In this document: one piece after another, positions 39,150 to 47,796 of the stretch | Position numbering within the stretch: the first letter of the stretch is position 1 | Layout of the letters: each line of letters starts with the position of its first letter | Assembly: GCA_040905185.1 (NCBI GenBank) | Contig: JBBDRZ010000003.1 | Span: 1 to 64,000, forward strand | Origin: DASTEQ01 sp040905185 | GTDB lineage: Bacteria; Chloroflexota; Limnocylindria; QHBO01 | DNA length: 64,000 bases | Direction: 5' to 3' | Position numbers and translations under genes: made by a program | Notes under the pieces: generated by a model | Told to the model about the DNA's origin: nothing | Database searches by the model: none | What the model saw: the letters and a program-made list of their open reading frames with translations, nothing else

Positions 39150-42100
39150 ATGATGCTCGGCCAGACCGTCTGCCCTTCCTGCGGAGCAGGGACTGACGTA
39201 GGTGCGCGATTCTGTCCCACCTGCGGCAGCGCCCTCGTCGTACCTTGCCCGTCCTGCGGCTCCGAAACGGGGGTTGGCGCCCAGTTCTGCGCCTCATGCG
39301 GGCATCGCCTTCCCCTCGCAGCGGCCAAGGAGGAGGAGCGAAAGCTCGTAACAGTGCTCTTCGCCGACCTCACGGGGTCGACGGCCCTCGGGGAGCAGCT
39401 CGACCCCGAGAGGCTGCGGGCGCTGCTCGGCGAGTACTTCGCGGCGATGGCTTCGATCATCGAGTTGTGGGGAGGCACGGTCGAGAAGTTCATCGGTGAT
39501 GCCGTCATGTCCGTCTTCGGCATCCCCTCGATGCACGAGGACGACGCCGAGCGTGCCCTCCGCGCGGCCCTCGAGATGCAGGCGCGTCTGGGAGAGATGA
39601 ATCCAGAGCTCCGCGAGCGACATGGGGTCCAGCTCGCGATGCGCATCGGCGTCACCACCGGTGAGGTCATCGCGGGAGCGAGAGGCGACCAGTTCATGGT
39701 CACCGGCGACGCGGTGAACGTGGCCGCGCGCCTTCAGCAGACCGCTGAGCCTGGCCATGTCCTGGTGGGGGAGCGAACGTACGCCGCCACCCGCGGAGCC
39801 TTCGGGTTCGAACCTGGTGAGGAAAGGTCGCTCAAAGGAAAAGTGCTCCCCGTGGCCGCGTGGCGACTGATCGGCACGACGCAACTGGTACGTCCGCGCG
39901 GGGTGGGCGTCTCGACTGCGCTCGTGGGGCGCCAGCGAGAGCTCGATCTCCTCGACGATCTCTACCGGGCGACGGTCGACGATGGTCGCCCTCGCCTGGT
40001 CACGATCCTGGGCGAGGCGGGCATCGGAAAGACGCGGCTCACGGAGGAGTTCCTCGCCCGCGCCAGATTGGAAACCAGTGCGCTAGGCGTCTACACGGGT
40101 CGCTGCCTACCCTACGGACAGGGGATCACGTACTGGGCCTTGCGCGAAATCCTCTGGGGAGCGGCCGGCATCCTCCTCGACGACAGCGCCTCCGCCGCGG
40201 GAGAGAAGCTCCGCAGGCTGATCCCCGAGCTTCTCGATGGATCGGGCGACGAAGTGCGCGAGGCAGAGCGAGTGATGTTCGCGCTCGCGACGACCGCGGG
40301 GATCTCGCTTGCGGACAACCTCCTTGATCGGATGTCGCCGGAATCGATTGGCGAGGAGCTCGGCCTGGCGTGGCCCCGCTTTCTGAGCGCGCTGGCGGCG
40401 CGGCGACCCACCGTGGTGGTGATCGAGGACCTCCATCGGGCGGAGGCGCCGCTCCTCGACATGATGGAGCACCTCGTCTCGCGCTCGACCGGAAGCGTGT
40501 TGCTCATCGCGACGGCGAGGCCGGAACTGGCGGATCTGCGCCCCGGGTGGAGCTCGCGGCGGGGGATGTCGCAGGTCGCCCTCGAGCCCCTGACCGGAGC
40601 CGACGTGGAAGAGCTCTTGGACGGGCTCCTCCCGCAGGTTGGCACCGAGCTTCGCGAGAAGATCTCGGGCACGGTGGAGGGGAATCCGTTCTTTGCGGAG
40701 GAGATCGTCGGGCACCTGATCGACGATGGCGTCCTCGCCCGCGATGGGGAGCAGATTGTCGAGGCCGATTCCGACGCCCCTGTCAGGATCCCGGACACGG
40801 TCCGGGCACTCCTTGCAGCCCGCGTCGACGCCCTTCCTGGGGATGAGAAACGTACGCTCCAGGACGCCGCGGCCGTCGGCCGGACGTTCTGGCTGAGCTC
40901 CCTCGAGTCGATGCGCGGCGGCGCATCGATTCGGGGTGTGCTCGGTGGGCTCGAGGACAAGGGCTTGATCGTGGTCAGACCGACGTCCTCCCTGCCGGGT
41001 CAGATGGAGCTCTCCTTTCGTCACGGCCTCACACGCGAGGTCGCGTACCAGTCGATCCCGAAAGGCAGGCGCGCGAGAGCGCACGCGGACGTCGCTCGCT
41101 GGATCGAGCAGCTCGCCGGTGACCGCCGGCAGGAATATGTTGACCTGCTCGCCTACCACTACGAGTCTGCTGCTCGTCCAGAAGACGCGGCTCTGGCCTG
41201 GCCGACCGACGAATCCGTTCGCGAGGAGGTCCGGTCGAAGGCGGTGGCCGCCCTTCTCGATGCGGGACGCGCCGCCAAGGCGCAATTCGCGATCGATCAG
41301 GCGCTCGGATTCGGAGACCGCGCGCTCGCGCTCGCCGCAAATGATGCCGAGCGGCTAGCGGCTCGCGAGCTGAAGGCGGAGGCCGCCCACGCGTCTGTCC
41401 GGACGGGCGAGGCCTGGTCCGACTACCTTGAAGCGCTCGAGATCGCCCGTCGGATTTCAGACGCAGAGGCGGTGTCCAGGCTGAGGGCGAACGCGACCCT
41501 GCTGTGGTCTCGGTACGCGGGCGCCTTCAGCGGCACGGAGTGGAGGGAGCGGGCTCGCGAGATACTCGAGAGCGGGCTGGAGGAGATCGGCGAGGACAGC
41601 GTCAGCTTCGAGGCGGCGGCGCTCCTGGCCGGGCGCTCCGTGTCCAGTCACTGGGGCATCACCGACCGCGAGCAGAGCGCGAGCGTGCGCGATGCTGAGC
41701 GTGCCGTGGAAGTCGCCGAAATGGTCGGCTCCCCCTACCTCTTGTCCTATGCGCTGGATGCCCTAGCCGGCGTCGTCGAACGGGAAGGCTTCTGCCGTGC
41801 CGTCGAGATGGCCGAGCGGACGCAGGAGAGCGCAAGGGGCATGACCGATCGAGTCCAGGCCCACGAGCTGCTGGTCACGGCAGCCCTGTCGTACGCTGAC
41901 GCCGGCCGGTTCCAGCTCGCAGAGTCAATCGCCGATGAGGCCGCCCAGCAAGCGGAACGCCTGAGTCCGCACCACCGGCTGCACGCCGCATCCGCCCAAA
42001 CCGCGTGCCTCCTTCCGGCCGGCCGACTGTTGAAGCTGCGTGAGGTGACATCCCAGGTCATCGAGCTCGTGCTCGAGGAAGGCGGCCACACCTGCGGGCA

Positions 42101-42698
42101 TGGGGGCAATGCCCTCGTCGGCCGCGCGCTAGCGCTGTTCGAGGCGGAGGACCAGCCTGACGCTGCTCGCGCACTTGAGCTCCTCGATCGCGCAGCCGCC
42201 AAGACCGGAGCCGCGACCTGGAGGGCACGTACGCCGGAGGTCCTTCGTCCCTTCCTAGGTCTCGACGAGGCGCGTGCGATGGTGGAGCGGGTCGAGGGCC
42301 CGGAGACGGTCGTCGACAGGATACGGAGATTGCGGAGCGAGCTACAACTTCGCGCTCTGGCGTGTGAATGGGATGAACTCGAGCGTGCCGCCACCGACGC
42401 CCGCGAGCTGGCGGATGCAGCCTGCGCTCCATACCTCGCCTGGATCGCGGACTGGGCGGGATCGACCCAGCTCGCGGCGGCCGGCCGCTCTGCCGAGGCG
42501 CTGGAGAAGGCGACCCAGGCGACGGGAGCGCTCACAGCCTTCGGCGAGTGGTACACGGCGGCCCGCCTCCTGGTCGATCTGCTCCCCTTCCTCGACGCAG
42601 GGCCGCGAGAATCCGTCGCAAACGAAACAGCCCGTCGCCTCGAGGCGATGGGCGCGTTCGCCAGTGCCGCCGAGGCTCGTTCAAACCAGGTGCCATAG
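39150..42698 (+). CDS. Adenylate/guanylate cyclase-AAA-TPR regulator with zinc ribbons
   Basis: An 1182-residue multidomain protein. Two zinc ribbons (CPSCG ... FCPTCG, CPSCG ... FCASCG) occupy residues 8-53. A class III cyclase domain spans about 65-235 (VTVLFADLTGSTALG, KFIGDAVMSVFG, VTGDAVNVAARLQ). An AAA/NTPase domain starts at about 255 (Walker A GEAGIGKTRLTEEF, Walker B VVVIEDLHRAE), and the C-terminal 600 residues are helical TPR-like repeats. This layout is common in soil actinobacteria and Chloroflexota as a large regulator. Substrate and target are unknown. It is followed 18 bases later by a methyltransferase. Confidence 0.9.
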   Translation: MMLGQTVCPSCGAGTDVGARFCPTCGSALVVPCPSCGSETGVGAQFCASCGHRLPLAAAKEEERKLVTVLFADLTGSTALGEQLDPERLRALLGEYFAAMASIIELWGGTVEKFIGDAVMSVFGIPSMHEDDAERALRAALEMQARLGEMNPELRERHGVQLAMRIGVTTGEVIAGARGDQFMVTGDAVNVAARLQQTAEPGHVLVGERTYAATRGAFGFEPGEERSLKGKVLPVAAWRLIGTTQLVRPRGVGVSTALVGRQRELDLLDDLYRATVDDGRPRLVTILGEAGIGKTRLTEEFLARARLETSALGVYTGRCLPYGQGITYWALREILWGAAGILLDDSASAAGEKLRRLIPELLDGSGDEVREAERVMFALATTAGISLADNLLDRMSPESIGEELGLAWPRFLSALAARRPTVVVIEDLHRAEAPLLDMMEHLVSRSTGSVLLIATARPELADLRPGWSSRRGMSQVALEPLTGADVEELLDGLLPQVGTELREKISGTVEGNPFFAEEIVGHLIDDGVLARDGEQIVEADSDAPVRIPDTVRALLAARVDALPGDEKRTLQDAAAVGRTFWLSSLESMRGGASIRGVLGGLEDKGLIVVRPTSSLPGQMELSFRHGLTREVAYQSIPKGRRARAHADVARWIEQLAGDRRQEYVDLLAYHYESAARPEDAALAWPTDESVREEVRSKAVAALLDAGRAAKAQFAIDQALGFGDRALALAANDAERLAARELKAEAAHASVRTGEAWSDYLEALEIARRISDAEAVSRLRANATLLWSRYAGAFSGTEWRERAREILESGLEEIGEDSVSFEAAALLAGRSVSSHWGITDREQSASVRDAERAVEVAEMVGSPYLLSYALDALAGVVEREGFCRAVEMAERTQESARGMTDRVQAHELLVTAALSYADAGRFQLAESIADEAAQQAERLSPHHRLHAASAQTACLLPAGRLLKLREVTSQVIELVLEEGGHTCGHGGNALVGRALALFEAEDQPDAARALELLDRAAAKTGAATWRARTPEVLRPFLGLDEARAMVERVEGPETVVDRIRRLRSELQLRALACEWDELERAATDARELADAACAPYLAWIADWAGSTQLAAAGRSAEALEKATQATGALTAFGEWYTAARLLVDLLPFLDAGPRESVANETARRLEAMGAFASAAEARSNQVP

Positions 42699-42716
42699 CA
42701 GGTCGGAGAGGCGGCG

Positions 42717-43502
42717 ATGCGTTTCGAAGGGCTGAAGGCTCGCCAGAGCGCCATCTGGGGGTCGGCGCCGTGGGAGCGTGTGGCGGAGACGTTAGCCGAC
42801 CTGCACGACGATCTCGTCGCGCGCCTCCGTCCGCAACGGAGCGAGCACTGGCTCGACCTCGCGACCGGGACGGGAGCGGTGGCCATCCGCGCCTCGCGTG
42901 CCGGCGCCCAGGTCACCGCGCTGGACCTTGCTCCGGCGCTGATCGACACGGCGAAGCGTCTCGCGGCGGACCAGGCTCTCTCCATCCGTTTCGACGTGGG
43001 CGACTGCGAGAAGGTCCCCTACGCGGATGCGAGCTTCGATGTCGTCTCGTCGGCGGTAGGCGTTATCTTCGCGCCCGATCACGTCGCAGTGGCCCGCGAG
43101 CTCGCCCGCGTCTGCCGCCCGGGCGGTCGGCTCGGCCTTGCCTCGTGGCGGCCCAACCCCAGCTATTCGGCGGTGATCGAACCGTTCCGAGCGCCTGTTG
43201 AGCCCGGCGCGGGCGACCCGAACGACTGGGGCCGCGAGGACTACGTGCTCGAGCTGCTCGGCGACGCCTTCGAGCTCGAGTTCGCCGTGGGCGAATGCCC
43301 GCTGCGGGGCGAGTCGGGCCAGGCGATCTGGCAACTCTTTACCGGCTCGCACGGAAACTTCAAGGCGTTGGTTGAGTCGCTCGCTCACGACCGGCGGGAG
43401 GAGTTGCATCGTGCGTTCGTCGACTACCTAGAGCGGTATCGCGTCGACGGCAGCATCCGTGCTCCAGATGACTATCTGCTCGTCCTCGGCAAGCGCCGCT
43501 AG
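42717..43502 (+). CDS. Class I SAM-dependent methyltransferase
   Basis: A 261-residue protein of the UbiE/Methyltransf_11 type. SAM-binding motif I is LDLATGTGAVAIRASRAG, followed by VTALDLAPALIDTAK (acidic loop end) and FDVGDCEKVPYADASFDVV. The C-terminal third is variable and would hold the substrate site. The substrate cannot be deduced. Close spacing to the cyclase regulator suggests one transcript. Confidence 0.9.
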   Translation: MRFEGLKARQSAIWGSAPWERVAETLADLHDDLVARLRPQRSEHWLDLATGTGAVAIRASRAGAQVTALDLAPALIDTAKRLAADQALSIRFDVGDCEKVPYADASFDVVSSAVGVIFAPDHVAVARELARVCRPGGRLGLASWRPNPSYSAVIEPFRAPVEPGAGDPNDWGREDYVLELLGDAFELEFAVGECPLRGESGQAIWQLFTGSHGNFKALVESLAHDRREELHRAFVDYLERYRVDGSIRAPDDYLLVLGKRR

Positions 43503-43537
43503 GGCGCGACTAGCCTGGAGAGTCTGACCCCCTTCTT

Positions 43538-43605
43538 GCTCGATCTGGCGGGCGAGCCGGCGCTCGTTGGGACCACCCATATGTGCGAGTCGATACCTAC
43601 GGCTG
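43538..43605. repeat. Unit-end sequence (type B), scar without helicase fragment
   Basis: GCTCGATCTGGCGGGCGAGC, GTTGGGACCACCCA, then TATGTGCGAGTCGATACCTA and CGGCTG. It matches the ends at 38414 and 47723, but no helicase sequence follows. It marks an old unit boundary inside the fourth unit. Confidence 0.65.
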
Positions 43606-43713
43606 GACGGCATCTCGCCCCAACCTTGATCGTGATCGCCAGTCGCGATGGAGGCCCGGCCGGCCGCCAGGGCAAAGCCTGTGGGAGATCATGCCCGCCA
43701 TGGCACATCGAAA

Positions 43714-43768
43714 GAGCACTTGCTTGACATGCAAGAGGTCACTGGTTCGAGTCCAATGCCGCCCACCA
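43714..43768 (+). pseudogene. tRNA-Val(GAC) 3' fragment, well preserved
   Basis: The anticodon arm is complete (CTTGC-TTGACAT-GCAAG, anticodon GAC), followed by AGGTC, the T-arm ACTGGTTCGAGTCCAAT and GCCGCCCACCA. The 5' half (acceptor strand GGGCGGC and D-arm) is not found upstream. This is the most complete of four such fragments. It lies 110 bases after the type B scar and abuts the truncated SnoaL gene. Confidence 0.7.
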
Positions 43769-43769
43769 A

Positions 43770-43907
43770 TCACCCCCGGATTCGCTCGCCAGACAGCGGC
43801 CGATCGGTGACCGTGTCGTCGTGGGCCAGCGCGCGCATCGCTTCGCCATCGCGAGCGTCCAAGGCTGGCCAATACCGCGCGACTACGGCGCGGTTCCGAT
43901 CATCCAA
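43770..43907 (-). pseudogene. N-terminal fragment of a SnoaL-like protein
   Basis: 45 residues from a TTG: NRAVVARYWPALDARDGEAM followed by RALAHDD and PLSGERIRG, the first helices of a SnoaL/NTF2-like domain of about 130 residues. The frame stops at GERIRG exactly where the tRNA-Val fragment begins (43768), so the gene was cut by the event that brought the tRNA fragment. Confidence 0.55.
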
Positions 43908-44093
43908 GTGCTTTCTCCATCTGCACCACCATCTCCTTGGCGCTGGTGGCGGTGACAACCGGCACCATCTTGACCGACCGTGGGTACCGGAGTACACCAA
44001 AGCCCCCGCAGACGAGCCACATCACGATCTGGCCCTGACCCAGCCGGCGGCGGCCCGCGTCGGTGCACATGCGAACACCCCGAAGGAGAAGAA

Positions 44094-44729
44094 ATGAAGA
44101 TCAGGAAGCTTGGATTGCTTGGAGTATCCGTTCTCGCGCTCGCAGCCGTGTTGCCACTGTCTGCCGCAGCCGGCGGGGCCCAGCACGTTCGGTGGGACAT
44201 CATCAGCTTTACGGGGACGGCGCCGCTCACCTTCAACCCCGGCGGTTTCGCGGAGGCCAAGGCCCCCCCGAACACCGGGAACCATAATGTTCCTGCGAAC
44301 GACTCAAGGATCAGCCTCACCGGATCCGGCACGTTCGTCGCGCCCGCAGGCGGCAACGGGGGGTCGAATGCCGTGACCGGAGGGGGCACCTGGCAGACCT
44401 TCAGTTCAGCCAGTTCAGGAGGCGCGCTCACCGGAAGCGGCACCTACGTGGTCAAGGAGCTGGTCACGTTCGAGTTCGCCGGCTTCCAGACCGGGACGTT
44501 CATCGACAACATCGGCGACACGAACGAGAGAGCCAATGGCACCGCGGTTCTGAGGATCGAGTACAACGACGGTACGCGGGGTGTCCTCATGGTGGGCTGT
44601 CACGGACCGGGAGCGCCGGACGGGATCGTCGAAGGTATTGCGGTGACGAAAGGCTTCACCACCTACGACCTCGTTCAGACTCCCGTGGGCGGAGTTGACG
44701 CGAACCGCACGCTCTTCCACGTTCGTTAG
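44094..44729 (+). CDS. Secreted protein of unknown function
   Basis: A 211-residue protein behind AGGAGAAG. A signal peptide covers residues 1-27 (LGVSVLALAAVLPLSAAAGG). The mature part is Gly/Thr/Ser-rich and beta-like, with FTGTAPLTFNPGGFAEAKAP, repeated TGSGTFVAP and TGSGTYVVKELVTF strands, and a single cysteine. No enzymatic motif is seen. Probably an exported beta-sandwich protein. Confidence 0.75.
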   Translation: MKIRKLGLLGVSVLALAAVLPLSAAAGGAQHVRWDIISFTGTAPLTFNPGGFAEAKAPPNTGNHNVPANDSRISLTGSGTFVAPAGGNGGSNAVTGGGTWQTFSSASSGGALTGSGTYVVKELVTFEFAGFQTGTFIDNIGDTNERANGTAVLRIEYNDGTRGVLMVGCHGPGAPDGIVEGIAVTKGFTTYDLVQTPVGGVDANRTLFHVR

Positions 44730-44859
44730 AGCGCGAAAGGATGACAGGAGGGAGGCCCTCGGCGCCTTCCTCCTGGCCAGATACCAACGGCCCGAAACGG
44801 GGCGCTCGATAAAGCCGCCGCCTGATCAACCTCCAAAAAGCGCCCCGGTGGATTACGCC

Positions 44860-45065
44860 ATGTCTCGACGGCGGTTCCTCGTCGCTGCCGGCGCGGGTGG
44901 CGTCCTGCCGTCGGGAATTCCGCACGGGGCTTCGCCCGCGCGCCGTGTTGGGCGACGCGGGCCCGCGATGGCATCGCCCCTAAGCCGTAGCTCGGATTTA
45001 GACTTTCTGGGGTTTCACGCACCTGGCCCACAAGCGGCGGCTAACCACCTGCGGCGGCGGCAGAT
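44860..45065 (+). pseudogene. Possible truncated gene start with Tat-type signal
   Basis: From the ATG at 44860 the frame reads SRRRFLVAAGAGGVLPSG, a twin-arginine motif with a hydrophobic core, as at the start of a Tat-exported enzyme. What follows is low-complexity and has no domain, and the frame then runs into the tRNA-Val fragment at 45066. I read it as the start of a gene cut by the insertion, with low confidence. Confidence 0.3.
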
Positions 45066-45118
45066 CTTGACTCGCCATGAGGTCACAGCGGTGGCCGCGA
45101 GTCCAGTGTCGCCCACCA
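45066..45118 (+). pseudogene. tRNA-Val 3' fragment, rearranged
   Basis: CTTGACTCGCCATGAGGTCA, GCGAGTCCAGTGTCGCCC, ACCA. The T-arm 3' strand and acceptor end (AGTCCAGTGTCGCCCACCA) are identical to the copy at 47697-47715, but the anticodon arm and T-loop are altered. Nothing of the 5' half is present. The stretch up to 45495 contains a GAGCGCTCCGGCGCTC hairpin at 45286 and no gene. Confidence 0.5.
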
Positions 45119-45495
45119 CCGCACCGATCTCAGACTGTGGCCGATTCCGGAGCCCAGGTCTCCGAACGCGAGCCCGGCCCTGCGCCAGGCGGCTCCGAGA
45201 TCGCGATCGGCCTGCTTCTCCGCCTGCTCGTGGGGTATTCAGCGTCTCATCGGTGGGCATCGCACGGATATCGTATGGGCTTCGTGAGCGCTCCGGCGCT
45301 CGCTGAAAACGGAACGTTCCGGCCTTCCGTGCGCACTAACAAGATGATGAGAACAACCCGAAAGGGACCCCATGTCCCCGTTCGCGCTTCTGGAACCTCG
45401 CCTGTCTACCGGCACTGGTGGAGTCTCCACCAAGCAGGCGATCCTCCATCCCGATTGGCGGCCGTGAGCCGAAAGTCGACGAGGACGGGGTGAGG

Positions 45496-46053
45496 ATGCA
45501 GCGGAGCGAATTGGTGGAGAGAGCGAGGCGCGGCGACCGGGATGCCTTCGGGGAACTTGCCGCCGCCGACATCGGCCGCCTTTTCGCGATCGCTCAGCTG
45601 ATCCTCGGTGCCCCCGAACTGGCGCGCGATGCGGTTCAGGATGCGCTGCTCGAGGCATGGCGTGGGCTGCCGCGACTGCGCGACGTCGACCGCTACGACG
45701 CCTGGCAGCACCGCCTCCTGGTTCGAAGCTGCCAGCGGCAGCGCGGCCGTCGTGCGCGTGTGGCCGGGAGCTGGGAGGTGGAGCGGGTTTCCGCCGATTC
45801 CGCCGATCCCGCCGATTCGATCGTCACCCGCGACCAGATCGCGCGCGCTTTTCATCGGCTCCCTGCCGAGCAGCGGGCGGTGCTCGTCCTCAAGTTCTAC
45901 CTGGACCTGCCGGTGAGGGATGTCGCGACTCAGCTGGGTCTTCCCGAGGGGACGGTTAAGTCCCGCCTGCATCGTGGCCTGTCCGCGCTCCGTGCTGCTC
46001 TCGAGGCCGATGCTCGCGATCCGCGACCGCTCGCCGAGGGATCTGTGCAATGA
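45496..46053 (+). CDS. ECF sigma factor of a second propeller module
   Basis: A 185-residue group IV sigma factor. Region 2: LGAPELARDAVQDALLEAWR and RYDAWQHRLLVRSCQRQ. Region 4: LKFYLDLPVRDVATQLGLPE and GTVKSRLHRGLSALR. The ATG at 45496 starts directly at the conserved QRSELVERARRGDRDAF; a GTG two codons upstream is also possible. It overlaps the following propeller gene as ATGA, repeating the arrangement at 34959-38269. Confidence 0.92.
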   Translation: MQRSELVERARRGDRDAFGELAAADIGRLFAIAQLILGAPELARDAVQDALLEAWRGLPRLRDVDRYDAWQHRLLVRSCQRQRGRRARVAGSWEVERVSADSADPADSIVTRDQIARAFHRLPAEQRAVLVLKFYLDLPVRDVATQLGLPEGTVKSRLHRGLSALRAALEADARDPRPLAEGSVQ

Positions 46054-47345
46054 CCCGCCCGGTTCACGTGGAATCCGTGCTTGCCGAGTGGCTTGACGCT
46101 GAGGCGCCCTCGGCACCGCCCGACGACCTCCTCCCGGCGGCCATGACAGCCGTCGCCCGGACTCGCCAGCGCCCGGCGTGGATCCCGCAGGTCGACCTGC
46201 CGACGCTGCGGATGGACACACGTCCTGTCTGGCTCGTTGCCCTTCTGCTGCTACTCCTGGCGGCCATGGCAGGCGCGGTGGTGCTGGGTCAGCCGCGGGT
46301 CGGACCGACATCGGTCGAAAACGGACTGATCGCCTTTGTTGGCGTCGGTGCCGGCGAAAGCAGCTGGACAGTGGATGGTCGCGGCTCGGACATCTACCTT
46401 GTGGCCGCCGACGGGAGCAGTCTGACCCGGCTGACCGAAACGACCGCCGTCGAGTGGGGACCGGTCTGGTCACCCGACGGCGGGTGGCTCGCCTTCGTCC
46501 GCGAGATCCGCGGCGGCGGTCCTCCGCCGGCCAACCTGGACTGCGAAGCCGACCCGGCCGCCTGTGAGCGGGGGACGCCGGGCGAGTACGCCGTCGTCCT
46601 CAGCCGCCCCGAACCGGGAAGCGAGCGCGTTGTCTTCCAATCGGCGGGGGTGATCAATTCCCTGGCCTGGTCGTCCGATGGAACGCAGATCTCCTTCAAT
46701 CACGAGCGCTCCGGCGGGCTGATGGTCCTCGACACGAGCACGGCGAGCACTCGGTTGGTTCTGCCGGATAGCTACGACATCGCGGCGTGGGCGCCGGATG
46801 GTGGTCCGTTGGTCGCCTCCCGGTCGGTTGCCGACGGTTCCGGCTCCGACCTCTACCTGGCCTATACGGATGGCACCGAGCCGATCCGTCTGACCGACAC
46901 CGAAGGCTACGAAGGGTGGCCCGCCTGGTCGCCGGACGGAACGCGCATCGCCTTCAGCTTCGACCCGGACGGCAGCGCCCGGGCCAGCCGTGTCGAGGTG
47001 ATGGCCGCCGACGGGAGCGCGCGATCGGTCCTGGCGGAGGAGGCATATGGCGCGGCGTGGTCGCGCGATGGGACGCTCATCGCCTTCGTCAAGACCTTCG
47101 GTGACCCGACCGGGCGCTCGAACGAGGTCTGGATGATGGCCGCCGATGGGACCGGTCAGCGCAAGCTGGCGGACGAGGGATCCCGGCCCCGCTGGTCGCC
47201 GGACGGCGAACTCCTCTTCTGGCGTGGCAATGAGGGAACGTGGTCGATCCGACCGGATGGCTCTTCACTGACGAAGCTTCCCACGGGCGGGGTGCCTCTC
47301 ATCGAGGGCTTGAAGGAGGCCGACTGGCAGGCCGTCCGGCGCTAG
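46050..47345 (+). CDS. Membrane-anchored TolB-like protein, putative anti-sigma partner
   Basis: A 431-residue protein. About 55 cytoplasmic residues, one transmembrane helix (about 56-75, WLVALLLLLLAAMAGAVVLG), then six TolB/PD40 blades: VWSPDGGWLAFVR, AWSSDGTQISFN, AWAPDGGPLVAS, AWSPDGTRIAFS, AWSRDGTLIAFV and RWSPDGELLFWR. No anti-sigma zinc motif. The overlap with the sigma gene and the topology make it a likely sensor/anti-sigma partner. Confidence 0.8.
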   Translation: MTRPVHVESVLAEWLDAEAPSAPPDDLLPAAMTAVARTRQRPAWIPQVDLPTLRMDTRPVWLVALLLLLLAAMAGAVVLGQPRVGPTSVENGLIAFVGVGAGESSWTVDGRGSDIYLVAADGSSLTRLTETTAVEWGPVWSPDGGWLAFVREIRGGGPPPANLDCEADPAACERGTPGEYAVVLSRPEPGSERVVFQSAGVINSLAWSSDGTQISFNHERSGGLMVLDTSTASTRLVLPDSYDIAAWAPDGGPLVASRSVADGSGSDLYLAYTDGTEPIRLTDTEGYEGWPAWSPDGTRIAFSFDPDGSARASRVEVMAADGSARSVLAEEAYGAAWSRDGTLIAFVKTFGDPTGRSNEVWMMAADGTGQRKLADEGSRPRWSPDGELLFWRGNEGTWSIRPDGSSLTKLPTGGVPLIEGLKEADWQAVRR

Positions 47346-47450
47346 ATGTGATTCCCGTGCAGGTTGTTGAGTAGCGACTGTATGGGAGTGATGCCGCCGA
47401 GTGCGGTGTGGGTCCGCTCGGTGTTGTAGTAGCTCACCCAGCTCGGCGGC
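47346..47450 (-). pseudogene. IS3/IS481-type transposase C-terminal fragment
   Basis: On the minus strand the frame reads WVSYYNTERTHTALGGITPI then QSLLNNLHG before a stop at 47342-47344. YYNTERTHTALGGITP is the end of the DDE integrase core of IS3-like transposases. Upstream in the frame the sequence is unrelated. No terminal inverted repeats are evident. The stretch up to 47667 otherwise shows nothing. Confidence 0.65.
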
Positions 47451-47667
47451 GCGTCGAGCCGGTGCGGATGACGACCCTCGCGGCGCGCGAGGCCTACCCT
47501 GAAACCTCGTGACCGATTCGGGCACCGGCCCGATGAGCGCCGAGCAGTGGGCCGGCGTCCGGCGCGGCGACGAGAGCACCCCGCCTTGTCTGGGCCGAGC
47601 GTGACCGTATAACTGTGCCGATTTCGCTCGGCAGTCCCACCTTCCGAGCACAGCGCTCGGTCGAAAG

Positions 47668-47715
47668 TGCTTGACATGCAAGAGGTCACTGGTTCGAGTC
47701 CAGTGTCGCCCACCA
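47668..47715 (+). pseudogene. tRNA-Val(GAC) 3' fragment
   Basis: TGCTTGACATGCAAGAGGTC, ACTGGTTCGAGTCCAGTG, TCGCCCACCA: complete from mid anticodon arm to CCA, with a perfect T-stem. Upstream, instead of the D-arm, stands the hairpin CCGAGC-ACAGC-GCTCGG, also present in altered form before the fragment at 38350. The CCA end is 81 bases before the helicase junction at 47797. Confidence 0.75.
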
Positions 47716-47722
47716 GCTCACG

Positions 47723-47796
47723 ATTCACGCTCAATCTGACGAGGCACGCCGGCGCTCGTTGGGACCACCACGCATATGTGCGAGTTCGAACTACGG
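47723..47796. repeat. Unit-end sequence (type B) abutting helicase copy 5
   Basis: GCTCAATCTGACGAGGCACG, GTTGGGACCACCACGC, TATGTGCGAGTTCGAACTAC, GG, then CTGATC at 47797. Matches the ends at 38414 and 43538. Confidence 0.75.

Noticed and set aside
43599..43690. A complete tRNA-Val by extending 43714-43768 upstream
   Set aside because: No GGGCGGC acceptor strand or D-arm is found at a compatible distance.
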